Shown: one piece after another, positions 35,834-44,346 of the stretch
Layout of the letters: every line of letters starts with the position of its first letter
Numbering within the stretch: position 1 is the first letter of the stretch
Program-made: the position numbers and the translations under genes
Source of the DNA: a candidate division LCP-89 bacterium
Lineage (GTDB): Bacteria > Electryoneota > B3-LCP
Assembly (NCBI GenBank): GCA_025774555.1
Contig: JALGVT010000030.1
Span: 1-64,000 of the forward strand
Length of the DNA stretch: 64,000 nucleotides
Reading direction: 5' to 3'
Notes under the pieces: generated by a model
What the model was told of the DNA's origin: nothing
The model's input: only the letters and a program-made list of their open reading frames with translations
Databases searched by the model: none

Positions 35834-38023
35834 ATGAAGGTATCTATCAATTTAATTCTGATGCTCAGCCTTATTCTGCTGGTCACAACTGCTCAGGCGG
35901 CTCCCACCGGGGATCCCCTCGAGAAAGCCCATAACATCTATGGTAATAACATCGTTCCTGACGTCATGGGTAACGTGAATATACATGAAGATTATGAGGG
36001 ACCGTTTCGCAGGGATAGCTGGGGGCTTGATTTAATCACGCCCTATCCGGGATATCCTGTGAACGTGTCAAGCTGGAGCCATGAAGGCGGCGTCTATTAT
36101 AACATGGATGGCGACGATGACCTCGAGATCATCTATTATATAGGGCAATCTGTCCACGTGCTGAACCTTGATGGATCTTATGTAACCGGTTGGCCCCAGT
36201 CAACCACTTATTACTCATCCGGCGCGCCTGCAATAGGAGACATCGACGGTGACGGGGATGATGAAATCGTCGTGGCTATGAGTTATACCATGACCACTGG
36301 CGGTGTCGATGCGTTTGAACTGGATGGAACGCGCGTCAGCGGTTTTCCTTTAACCAGCCACGGTTACGTAAGCAGAACGCCTACACTCGGCGACCTGGAC
36401 GGTGATGGCGCTCTGGAGATAATAGTCAACAAGCGGATGTGGCCCCTCGGTGAGTGGTGGGTTTATAGTGGCGATGGTACCGTTTTCCCTGGTTGGCCCC
36501 AAGCAATCGATCATGTTCCTGCATCCAGCTCTGCGGTGGGAGATATTACTGGCGACGGCGTTCCGGAGGTCATCGGCGAGTCATACGACGGTCTATATGC
36601 CTGGGATATCAATGGTAATGTTCTCCCGGGTTTCCCCTTTATGATGCCTTATAGTATGACCAATTCGTACTCCGCGCCAATTCTGGCTGATTTGGACAAT
36701 GACGGTCTGAATGAGATTATCTTCGGCACACATGGTTCCGGGGGTGGGTATGTTTTTGTACTTAATGAAGATGGCACTGAGATGCCGGGTTGGCCTAAAT
36801 CTACCGGATCATGGATTTATGGACCGCCAGCAATCGGATACGTTGACGGTGACGCTGTCCTCGATGTTGTCATCGGTGATCAAACCCTGAGTCCCTCCCC
36901 GATGAATTTCATATACGGCTGGGATGCTAATGGAAACACCTTGAGCGGTTTCCCGATCGGTCCTTTAAACGCCATCAACAATCAGGTTGCGTTAGCTGAT
37001 CTTGATGGCGATGGCATGGTTGAGCTGATCGTTGACGATAATACCATGATAACCGCGACCTACGAAGGTAAATATTTGGCATTCAATCATGATGGAACGC
37101 CGCTTGCCGGTTGGCCACTATCCGTAACAGGCTGCACTATGTTCCACATGACCTGTCTGACGGACGTCAACCATGACGGATTCGTCGATTTAGTGGGCGC
37201 GGGCAGCTACGCCTCGGAAGGCTGGTCTAATATTTATCTCTGGGATACAGATTATGTCTATGATGAAGCGAATATAATCGTGCCCTGTTTCCAGTACAAT
37301 CTCAGACATGACGGCGTCTATCCCGGCGGCACAGTTACACCACCAGATATTGAAGTAACTTTGACGCCCGTAAATCCACCCATAGTCATTCCGTCTGCTG
37401 GAGGATCGTTCGATTTCAATGGAGAAATCAACAACATCGGAACGGCTACTGCCTATTTCGATGCTTGGACAGAAATCGACCTGCCGAGCGGTGGAACTGT
37501 TTCTCCTGTTATATTGCGGGAAAATCTGTGGATGAATGCAGGTGGGTCAATATCCCGGGATCTGATGCAGGAAGTACCCGGGAATGCTCCGGCGGGTGCC
37601 TACACTTACAGGATGCTCGTTGGTGATTACCCCAACACAGTGTACGCATCTGATGAATTCGATTTCAGTAAATCGGGAACGGATGGGAACTCGTCCTTCA
37701 CAGGATGGAATCTTTCCGGTTGGGAGGAAGATGCAGAAGCCCTTGAAGATATTCAAGCTAATTCTTTCCTGCTGCACCCCTGCAATCCCAATCCCTTCAA
37801 TCCTGTGACTACGATACCGTATAGCTTGCAGCAGGCAGGTTCTGTTGAGATTTCTGTCTATAACATTGCGGGTCAGATAGTTGCTGAACTGGTCAACGGC
37901 TGGCGGGATGCCGGACGTCACGAAGTTACCTTCGACGCATCGCATCTATCGGCAGGAATTTACATCGCCCGGATTGAAGCTGGGAATTACGTAGCATCGC
38001 AGAAGATGGTATTGGTGAAGTAA
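35834..38023 (+). CDS. Secreted FG-GAP/VCBS beta-propeller protein with T9SS tail
   Basis: This 729-residue protein starts at ATG 35834 after AAGGAG; an in-frame GTG at 35825 is less likely. A signal peptide ends at AQA. Residues ~60-480 contain repeated FG-GAP/VCBS units with calcium-binding D-x-D-G-D motifs (IGDIDGDGDDE, LGDLDGDGALE, LADLDNDGLNE, LADLDGDGMVE), predicted to form a beta-propeller. A beta-sandwich segment follows, then a T9SS sorting domain (CNPNPFNPVTTIPYSL, ending KMVLVK). It is probably an adhesin-like or polymer-binding surface protein. Confidence 0.85.
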   Translation: MKVSINLILMLSLILLVTTAQAAPTGDPLEKAHNIYGNNIVPDVMGNVNIHEDYEGPFRRDSWGLDLITPYPGYPVNVSSWSHEGGVYYNMDGDDDLEIIYYIGQSVHVLNLDGSYVTGWPQSTTYYSSGAPAIGDIDGDGDDEIVVAMSYTMTTGGVDAFELDGTRVSGFPLTSHGYVSRTPTLGDLDGDGALEIIVNKRMWPLGEWWVYSGDGTVFPGWPQAIDHVPASSSAVGDITGDGVPEVIGESYDGLYAWDINGNVLPGFPFMMPYSMTNSYSAPILADLDNDGLNEIIFGTHGSGGGYVFVLNEDGTEMPGWPKSTGSWIYGPPAIGYVDGDAVLDVVIGDQTLSPSPMNFIYGWDANGNTLSGFPIGPLNAINNQVALADLDGDGMVELIVDDNTMITATYEGKYLAFNHDGTPLAGWPLSVTGCTMFHMTCLTDVNHDGFVDLVGAGSYASEGWSNIYLWDTDYVYDEANIIVPCFQYNLRHDGVYPGGTVTPPDIEVTLTPVNPPIVIPSAGGSFDFNGEINNIGTATAYFDAWTEIDLPSGGTVSPVILRENLWMNAGGSISRDLMQEVPGNAPAGAYTYRMLVGDYPNTVYASDEFDFSKSGTDGNSSFTGWNLSGWEEDAEALEDIQANSFLLHPCNPNPFNPVTTIPYSLQQAGSVEISVYNIAGQIVAELVNGWRDAGRHEVTFDASHLSAGIYIARIEAGNYVASQKMVLVK

Positions 38024-38055
38024 CTTAAAATTAAAAATTTAAACCTAATAAATAA

Positions 38056-38098
38056 TTCCCCCCAGCCCCCCTTAATAAGGGGGGAGTAAGGGGGGATC
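38056..38098. repeat. C/G-run palindrome, copy 2
   Basis: It matches the block at 11631-11677: two C runs, a short spacer, then GGGGGGAGTAAGGGGGGAT. It is again placed between a T9SS cargo gene and a TIR element. Confidence 0.75.
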
Positions 38099-38107
38099 TG
38101 TTTGTAG

Positions 38108-38283
38108 AGGGCTGTCCCAAAAGAGGAATATTGAGTCATTGCGAGGAACGTAGAGACGTGGCAATCTCCTATATTACAAGCATTAAGAGATTACCACACT
38201 TCGTTCGTGCCGAAGGCATCCTCCGAAGGAGTCCTACGGACCTATGGGACAATGACAATTTATAGACTTTTGGGACAGCCCCC
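38108..38283. repeat. TIR element copy D
   Basis: This 176-bp copy runs from AGGGCTGTCCCAAAAG to CTTTTGGGACAGCCCCC, with the interior reversed relative to copies A, C, E and F. Confidence 0.85.
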
Positions 38284-38310
38284 TAATGCTTAAATTCCAA
38301 AAAAAATAAA

Positions 38311-38337
38311 AAACCGCTTGACAAAGCGGTTTTCTTT
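38311..38337 (+). terminator. Intrinsic terminator overlapping a promoter
   Basis: AAACCGCTT (38311-38319) pairs perfectly with AAGCGGTTT (38324-38332) around a GACA loop, then TCTTTT. The -35 box of the tetR promoter lies across the stem end and loop. Confidence 0.8.
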
Positions 38338-38346
38338 TATTATATT
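38318..38346 (+). promoter_or_regulatory. Promoter of tetR and probably the efflux operon
   Basis: TTGACA (38318-38323), 17 bases and TATATT (38341-38346) lie 53 bases before the TTG start of the TetR gene. Confidence 0.65.
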
Positions 38347-38385
38347 AATCACACGATTAAATCAAATGATATAATCAGATGATTA
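38345..38385. promoter_or_regulatory. Candidate TetR operators
   Basis: TTAATCACACGATTAA (38345-38360) is a perfect inverted repeat with a 4-base centre and overlaps the -10 box. TAATCAGATGATTA (38372-38385) is a second perfect palindrome downstream. Both share the half-site TAATCa. Their position suits autoregulation by the adjacent TetR protein. Confidence 0.55.
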
Positions 38386-38398
38386 ACAGGTTTGCGGT

Positions 38399-39043
38399 TT
38401 GAAAAAACGGGAAACTACAGGCTTAATCTCAGACGCAAGCGATCCCCGCAGCAGAATTCTAAATGCGGCGTTTAAAACCTTCGCCGAAAAAGGCTTCGAT
38501 GGATCGAGGACGCGGGAAATCGCTGCTTCAGCCGGAGTGAACCTCGCCATGGTGCATTATTACTTCGGCAGCAAGGAAGAACTCTACGTCAAGACCGTGC
38601 AGCCCGTTTTTATTGAACTACTGGATCGTTTGGAATCTGCCGTGAACGAATGCAGCGAACCGGTAGAGTGTCTTTCGAGTATCGTTGACGGCTACTTCGA
38701 CTTTTTAAGTAAAAATCCCGATTTCCCGAGACTGATGATGTGGGAGCAAGTTTCCGGCGGGCGTTATTTGGAGAAAATTTTCAAACCGATCCTTTTTGCG
38801 GACGAATCTAGGACGCCTGCCAGGTTGACTCAACTGTTTCAGCAGGGAATTGACAGCAAGGTTTTCATCATCGATTCTCCGGTGCAGGCTGTAATCAGTA
38901 TGGTGGCTCTGTGCGTGTTCCCTTTTGCCGCCCGCCACATGCTCAATTTCACCTTCCCCGTTTCTGTGAATGACCAGGATTTCTTAGAGGAGCGCCGACA
39001 GCACGTCAAAGAGCTGTTAATTCAAGGATTGACTTCAAGATAA
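38399..39043 (+). CDS. TetR/AcrR-family transcriptional regulator
   Basis: This 214-residue protein has an N-terminal TetR helix-turn-helix (SRILNAAFKTFAEKGFDGSRTREIAASAGVNLAMVHYYFGSKEELY, residues ~18-62) and a helical ligand-binding C-terminal domain. The start appears to be TTG 38399; no ATG fits before the HTH. It precedes a TolC/HlyD/ABC export operon, as CecR precedes ybhGFSR in Escherichia coli, and probably represses it until a toxic ligand binds. Confidence 0.9.
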   Translation: MKKRETTGLISDASDPRSRILNAAFKTFAEKGFDGSRTREIAASAGVNLAMVHYYFGSKEELYVKTVQPVFIELLDRLESAVNECSEPVECLSSIVDGYFDFLSKNPDFPRLMMWEQVSGGRYLEKIFKPILFADESRTPARLTQLFQQGIDSKVFIIDSPVQAVISMVALCVFPFAARHMLNFTFPVSVNDQDFLEERRQHVKELLIQGLTSR

Positions 39044-39069
39044 TACTAGGTGCGATTAGTACTTGTTAT

Positions 39070-39243
39070 GGGGCTGCCCCAAAAGCCTATAAATTGTCAT
39101 TGTCCCATAGGTCCGTAGGACTCCTTCGGAGGATGCCTTCGGCACGAACGAAGTGTGGCAATCTTTAATAGTGTGTAAATAAGGGATTACCACGTTACTG
39201 CATTCTTCGTAATGATGCGATACTTTTCTTTTGGGACAGCCCC
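39070..39243. repeat. TIR element copy E
   Basis: This 174-bp copy, GGGGCTGCCCCAAAAG to CTTTTGGGACAGCCCC, lies between tetR and the tolC-like gene, so it would be transcribed if the operon is continuous. Confidence 0.85.
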
Positions 39244-39279
39244 ATCCAGAGAATGAAAAAATAAAACACATAGATCAAA

Positions 39280-40623
39280 ATGAATTATTTAAAACAATTA
39301 CCAGCGGTTTTCGTCCTGTTGACTTTGATTCCGCAATTAAGCGCGGGGCAGAGGCTGACTCTGACGGAGGCGATTGACAGGGCGGTTACAGCTTCACAGG
39401 AGCTGGCAATCGCCAGAGAAGAGGTCCGGCGTTCAGAACTGGCTTCAACGCAGGCTTCGGCAGGTCGCTTGCCGCAATTGGACTTCAGCGGAAAATACGT
39501 CTATACGTCCGAAGTAATGGAGATGGTGCAGCCGCCCACGACGGTCGATCTTGGCTTTACCTCCGTTACTATTCCCGGACAGGAATTGGCTTTCGGCGAC
39601 GAGCATACGGCTGATTTCAGACTGCAGGTTACGCAGCCGATCTTCACCGGATTAGGATTGCAGAAAGCGCACCGGGCATCGCAGTATGAGGTTCTGGCAA
39701 AGCGGGCGGATCTGAGACGGATTGAGTTAAAAATTCACTGCGATGCTGAAGAAGCCTATACTCTGGCGCAAAAAGCTTCCGCGCTCGTTGAAGTAGTGCA
39801 GAAGCAGGTTGATATCCTGGAGCGTCACTACGCCGATGCGCAGCGCAAGGTTGCAGCGGGAGTAGCGCCTCAGGAGATGTCCGCTCGAGCTGAGTTAGCT
39901 CTACAGCAAGCTCAATTGCACTATAAGTCCAGTAAGCGGAAAAAAGAACTGGCATTTATAGCGCTGCGGGAACTGCTCGATATGCGTGATGCCGATCTTG
40001 AAATCGTTCTGGATGAGCTTTCGGAAAGCCCTTTGTTGGAGTTTGACCCGGAAGAGATGGTATCCCGCGCGTTTCAGAACCGCGCCGAATTTGACGTCCT
40101 TAGAATCCGGCAGGATATCTTAGGTGAGTTCGTCGGTGTTCAGCAGGCTTCATTTTATCCCTCCCTGGTTGCTTTCGGAGCCCTGAATTACGGGCGACCT
40201 GGAGTGGATAGATTCGCCAATGACTGGATGTTCTTCCAGACCGCTGGCGTCTCGCTGAATTGGACTTTGTGGGACTGGAACAAACGCAGCAGCCGGGTTC
40301 AGGAAGTGCGCGTCTCCAGCCGGCAATTGGATGAGACACGGGAGGCTCTGGAGTCCAGAGTACGCCTGCAAGTGCATTCCGCGGTACAGACCATCGACGA
40401 CGCCAGAGAGCGTCTTGATATCGCCTTTGAAAGCTGCCGGTTGAGTGAGGACATTCTCAACTGGGTAGGTGAACGGTACGAACAGGGTATAGCCGCGGAG
40501 ATTGACTACCTCGATGCGGTTGACGATAACAATCGCTACGAAACCGAGAAGATTATCGCCTGGGCGGATTACTATGTTGCCTTAGTACAGCTCAAGCGGG
40601 CATGCGGGACAGAAGACGAATAG
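39280..40623 (+). CDS. TolC-like outer-membrane efflux protein
   Basis: This 447-residue protein has a signal peptide (residues 1-22) and the two-fold helical repeat of outer-membrane efflux proteins. Long coiled-coils start LTEAIDRAVTASQELAIAREE and, in the second half, VSRAFQNRAEFDVLRIRQD, with beta-strands SLVAFGALNYG between them. It should form the trimeric exit duct for the ABC pump encoded just downstream. The adaptor gene starts 32 bases after its stop. Confidence 0.9.
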   Translation: MNYLKQLPAVFVLLTLIPQLSAGQRLTLTEAIDRAVTASQELAIAREEVRRSELASTQASAGRLPQLDFSGKYVYTSEVMEMVQPPTTVDLGFTSVTIPGQELAFGDEHTADFRLQVTQPIFTGLGLQKAHRASQYEVLAKRADLRRIELKIHCDAEEAYTLAQKASALVEVVQKQVDILERHYADAQRKVAAGVAPQEMSARAELALQQAQLHYKSSKRKKELAFIALRELLDMRDADLEIVLDELSESPLLEFDPEEMVSRAFQNRAEFDVLRIRQDILGEFVGVQQASFYPSLVAFGALNYGRPGVDRFANDWMFFQTAGVSLNWTLWDWNKRSSRVQEVRVSSRQLDETREALESRVRLQVHSAVQTIDDARERLDIAFESCRLSEDILNWVGERYEQGIAAEIDYLDAVDDNNRYETEKIIAWADYYVALVQLKRACGTEDE

Positions 40624-40655
40624 CTGATGATAAATCTCAAATTAAAGATACAGGT

Positions 40656-41555
40656 ATGGATATGAAGGCGCAAACAATTACCGGTTCTATATTAGCGGTT
40701 GTATTACTCTTGATATGTGGCTGCGGCACCGGCGTCGGCGATGAATTCATCGGCTCAGGAACCCTTGAAGCAGATGAAGTAATAGTGAGTTCGCTTTTAG
40801 CGGGACGAGTGGATTCCGTAGCCGTTTCACAGGGTGATTCAGTCGAGGATGGAGAGCTGCTGGCTTTAATAAACGTGGATAAGATCGAAGCGCAGCTCAG
40901 ACAGATCACCGCCGGGTTGGAAGAGCTTGCGGTCAATAGAAGCATCGCCAGCCGCTCTGTTGAACAGGCAGAAGAGCAGTTCAATAACCTCTCCTCAACG
41001 CTGGACAGACAGCAAAAGCTTCTTGAAAGCGGCAGTTCGACACAGCAGATCGTGGATGACCTATCGACACAACAGACATTGGCTGAATCCCGCCTGGAAG
41101 CGGCAAGGGATCAGTTGAAAGCCATTGACGCGAAGCAGCGGCAGGTTGAAGCGAGCATGGAGTTGATCGAACTACAGATAGCTGATGGAGCAATCCATTC
41201 ACCTGTTGCCGGAACTGTAATTGAAAAGTATATCGACGCCGGTGAAAACGCAGCTCCCGGCAGTCCGATTGCCAAGATCGTCAATTTGGACGAGATGTGG
41301 ATTAAGGTATATCTAAGTGAGGAGGACGTCGGCATCTTGACGCTCGGCTCAAAGCTGACCGTCCGCGTTGACGCTCTGCCTGATAAGCCTTTCGATGGCG
41401 AGGTAAGTTGGGTCTCGCCTGAGGCAGAATTCACGCCGCGTAACATCCAGACACGCGATGCCAGAGCAGATCTGGTTTTCGCGGTAAAGGTAAAATTCGA
41501 CAATCCTGACCATACCGCTCTTATCGGTATGCCTGCCGAGGTGGCTCTGCCGTGA
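40656..41555 (+). CDS. HlyD/YbhG-type periplasmic adaptor lipoprotein
   Basis: This ~299-residue membrane fusion protein begins with a lipoprotein-like signal (LLLICGCGTG). Next come a lipoyl half-motif (GTLEADEVIVSSLLAGRV), a coiled-coil hairpin (residues ~65-165), the second lipoyl half (IHSPVAGTVIEKYIDAGENAAPGSPIAKI) and a beta-barrel domain. I choose ATG 40656 over the earlier in-frame ATG 40602, because it places the signal peptide at the N-terminus. It links the inner-membrane ABC transporter to TolC. Confidence 0.88.
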   Translation: MDMKAQTITGSILAVVLLLICGCGTGVGDEFIGSGTLEADEVIVSSLLAGRVDSVAVSQGDSVEDGELLALINVDKIEAQLRQITAGLEELAVNRSIASRSVEQAEEQFNNLSSTLDRQQKLLESGSSTQQIVDDLSTQQTLAESRLEAARDQLKAIDAKQRQVEASMELIELQIADGAIHSPVAGTVIEKYIDAGENAAPGSPIAKIVNLDEMWIKVYLSEEDVGILTLGSKLTVRVDALPDKPFDGEVSWVSPEAEFTPRNIQTRDARADLVFAVKVKFDNPDHTALIGMPAEVALP

Positions 41556-42490
41556 TGAATGCGATGGACACACCGGTAATCTTAGTTGAAGATCTAGTAA
41601 AATCTTACGATCAAGTCAGTGCGGTAAAAAGTCTTGATCTTGAGGTTGTTTCCGGCGCTATGTACGGACTTATCGGTCCGGATGGGGCGGGGAAGACCAC
41701 CTTACTCCGTGTACTCTGTGGACTGCTGACTCCTGACAGCGGTGAAGTGCAGGTCCTCGGATTTAATCCGATTACTGAGTTAGCCCGCATCAAAGATGCC
41801 ATCGGTTACATGCCGCAGCGATTTTCGCTTTATCCCGACCTGAGCGTTGCTGAGAATATGCGTTTCTTCGCCGATATTTACAGAATTCCGAAGCAGGAAC
41901 GCATCGAAAGGACGGAGCGGCTGATGCAGTTCAGCCGGTTGGAACCTTTCAAAGATCGCATGGCGCATGCCCTGTCCGGCGGAATGAAGCAGAAACTGGC
42001 GCTTTCCTGTACACTTATGCACACTCCGAAGCTGCTGATTCTGGACGAACCCACCACCGGCGTTGATCCTGTCAGCCGGGTCGAGTTCTGGAATATCCTG
42101 CGTGAATTGAAAGATCAGGGAGTAACCATTCTGGTAACAACGCCATATATGGATGAGGCATCATTGTGCGATAGAGCTGCGTTAATGTACGACGGCAAAA
42201 TTTTAGCCGAGGGAACGCCTGATCAGATTACCGAACGATATCCCAATAAATTGATTAGAGTAATTACTGAAGAAGCCCACAGCGCAGCCGAAGCGTTAAA
42301 ACCGAATGAAGCATTCGAGTCAGTCGAACTTTACGGCGACCGTGTGCATGTTGCGGTTCGTGAAACCGCGCGGGGAATAGACTTGATCAAAGAGTTATTA
42401 GGTCGTAATAATGTCACTTACGATAGTGTAGCGAAGTGCGAACCACATCTGGAAGATATATTTGTCCATTTAGTTAAGCAGGAAGAATGA
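41555..42490 (+). CDS. ABC exporter ATPase, YbhF N-terminal-half type
   Basis: This 311-residue ATPase has Walker A GPDGAGKTT, Q-loop, signature LSGGMKQKLAL and Walker B LLILDEPTTGVD. The GPDGAGKTT form and the order of genes match the first half of E. coli YbhF, which is a fused double ATPase; here the two halves are separate genes. The start ATG 41555 shares its first base with the adaptor stop codon; GTG 41552 is an alternative. Confidence 0.92.
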   Translation: MNAMDTPVILVEDLVKSYDQVSAVKSLDLEVVSGAMYGLIGPDGAGKTTLLRVLCGLLTPDSGEVQVLGFNPITELARIKDAIGYMPQRFSLYPDLSVAENMRFFADIYRIPKQERIERTERLMQFSRLEPFKDRMAHALSGGMKQKLALSCTLMHTPKLLILDEPTTGVDPVSRVEFWNILRELKDQGVTILVTTPYMDEASLCDRAALMYDGKILAEGTPDQITERYPNKLIRVITEEAHSAAEALKPNEAFESVELYGDRVHVAVRETARGIDLIKELLGRNNVTYDSVAKCEPHLEDIFVHLVKQEE

Positions 42491-42519
42491 TCCACGGATG
42501 GAAATTCGTGGGAGACATT

Positions 42520-43248
42520 ATGATTGCAATAAAAGCAGAAAATTTAACGCGCAGGTTTGGCAAATTCACGGCAGTCGATCAGATTTCGCTGGAAGTGGAA
42601 CGCGGTGAAGTGTTCGGCTTCTTGGGCGCGAACGGCGCCGGGAAGACAACGGCAATCCGCATGTTCTGTGGACTCATAAAACCATCTGCAGGCGACGCCT
42701 GGGTAGGTGGAATTTCAATTCGCAAGAGCCCTCGCAGTATCAAGAAGCGGATCGGGTACATGTCGCAGAAGTTTTCGCTATACGAAGAATTACGCGTCAG
42801 TGAAAATCTCGATTTTTTCGCCGGAGCTTATAATCTCAGTGTATCCGAAGCCGAGAAGCGGAAAGATGAAATCGTTCGTCAGTTTCAGTTGGAGGATTTT
42901 ACAGATCGAACCACAAAATCACTGCCTCTGGGTTGGAAGCAGAGGCTGGCACTGGGCTGCGCGATGCTGCACCGCCCGGAAATCCTTTTCTTAGATGAAC
43001 CGACCGGCGGCGTCGATCCGGTAACGAGACGCAATTTCTGGGAGATGATACACAACCTCGCCGCTGAAGGCACGACGGTTTTCGTAACCACGCATTATAT
43101 GGACGAAGCCGAATACTGCCACCGTATCTCCATTATGAATCATGGCGAAATCGCGGCTATGGGGCAGCCTGCAGAATTGAAAAAGCAGTACGATAAAGAG
43201 ACCATTCAGGAAGTATTCGTTCACCTCATAAAGAGCGACCTATGTTAG
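42520..43248 (+). CDS. ABC exporter ATPase, YbhF C-terminal-half type
   Basis: This 242-residue ATPase has Walker A GANGAGKTTAI and Walker B ILFLDEPTGGVD. The signature motif is LPLGWKQRLALG rather than LSGGQ, a departure that suggests asymmetric ATP sites in the heterodimer. I place the start at ATG 42520, preceded by GGGAGA, rather than at the overlapping ATG 42487. It overlaps the first permease gene by 7 bases. Confidence 0.9.
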   Translation: MIAIKAENLTRRFGKFTAVDQISLEVERGEVFGFLGANGAGKTTAIRMFCGLIKPSAGDAWVGGISIRKSPRSIKKRIGYMSQKFSLYEELRVSENLDFFAGAYNLSVSEAEKRKDEIVRQFQLEDFTDRTTKSLPLGWKQRLALGCAMLHRPEILFLDEPTGGVDPVTRRNFWEMIHNLAAEGTTVFVTTHYMDEAEYCHRISIMNHGEIAAMGQPAELKKQYDKETIQEVFVHLIKSDLC

Positions 43249-44342
43249 GCATATTACCGGTTATACGCAAGGAATTTATTCACATCTGGAGAGATCCACG
43301 GACGCTGGCAATCATTATCCTTATGCCCATATTGCAGTTGTTTATTTTCGGCTACGCTATTGACATGGACGTCCGGGATATCAAGATCGGGATAATGGAT
43401 CAGAGCCGGACTCCTGCATCGCGGGAACTGATCCAGAAGTTCACCGGATCAGGGTATTTTGAAGAGACCGTTGCAATTCAGAAACGTGCGGAGATTGAAG
43501 ACCTGTTCCGCAGCCGGAAGATCAAAGCCGCTCTAATCATTCCTGTGGATTATGCTAAATCTATAAAGCGCGAGGGAGTTACTTCTGTTCAGGTGCTGAT
43601 TGACGGTTCAGATTCCAATACCGGATCGATCGTGCTGAATACCACGCGGCAGCTTCTGGCGGGAGCCTCTTTTGAAATATCGAATATTAACCGGCTGCCA
43701 ATGCAGATCACATCGACCATCTGGTACAATCCCGAACAGGAGAGCAACCATTTCGTTGTTCCCGGTCTGGTTGCGGTTTTGTTGATGATGATATGTGCTT
43801 TGCTGACTTCGATTACCATTACGCGCGAAAAAGAGACAGGGACGATGGAACAGTTGTTGGTAGCGCCTTTGAAACCGTATCAGATCATTGTCGGCAAGGT
43901 GCTGCCGTATGTTGTACTGGCTTCTGTGGCAGCGACAATAATCCTGCTGATCGGCAGATTCTGGTTTAAGGTGCCTTTTACCGGCAGTGTTCTTTTATTA
44001 GCCACGCTGTCCATTATCTACCTGGTAACGGCGCTCGCATTCGGCATCCTGATCAGCACCATAGCCAGAACTCAGCAGACCGCCATGATGATGGCTCTGA
44101 TGGCTACCATGCTGCCTTCGGTAATTCTTTCAGGATTTGTATTTCCAGTAGCCAGTATGCCGCTCTTCCTGCAAGGTATTGCAAAAATCATCCCTGCTAC
44201 TCACTTTCTATTCATCATTCGCGGCATTTTATTGAAAGGAAACGATATAAGCGTATTATTTCCCTATGTTATCTATTTGGCAGCGCTTTCTCTGCTTCTA
44301 TTAGTTATCAGCGTAAAACGTTTCAAAGTTAGATTGGATTAA
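43242..44342 (+). CDS. ABC-2 type permease, YbhS-like
   Basis: This 366-residue permease has one N-terminal transmembrane helix, a ~150-residue periplasmic domain and five C-terminal helices, the ABC2_membrane_3 layout. The motif TREKETGTMEQLLVAPLKPYQIIVGK just after the second helix is the usual cytoplasmic coupling segment. It should form a heterodimer with the next gene product. Confidence 0.92.
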   Translation: MLGILPVIRKEFIHIWRDPRTLAIIILMPILQLFIFGYAIDMDVRDIKIGIMDQSRTPASRELIQKFTGSGYFEETVAIQKRAEIEDLFRSRKIKAALIIPVDYAKSIKREGVTSVQVLIDGSDSNTGSIVLNTTRQLLAGASFEISNINRLPMQITSTIWYNPEQESNHFVVPGLVAVLLMMICALLTSITITREKETGTMEQLLVAPLKPYQIIVGKVLPYVVLASVAATIILLIGRFWFKVPFTGSVLLLATLSIIYLVTALAFGILISTIARTQQTAMMMALMATMLPSVILSGFVFPVASMPLFLQGIAKIIPATHFLFIIRGILLKGNDISVLFPYVIYLAALSLLLLVISVKRFKVRLD

Positions 44343-44346
44343 ATTG

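Larger units (their letters stand above)
38024..38398. other. Repeat-rich region ending in terminator/promoter of tetR
   Basis: No gene is seen. The order is a C/G-run palindrome (38056-38098), TIR element copy D (38108-38283), the hairpin terminator (38311-38337), the overlapping tetR promoter (38318-38346) and two operator-like palindromes (38345-38385). Confidence 0.8.
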
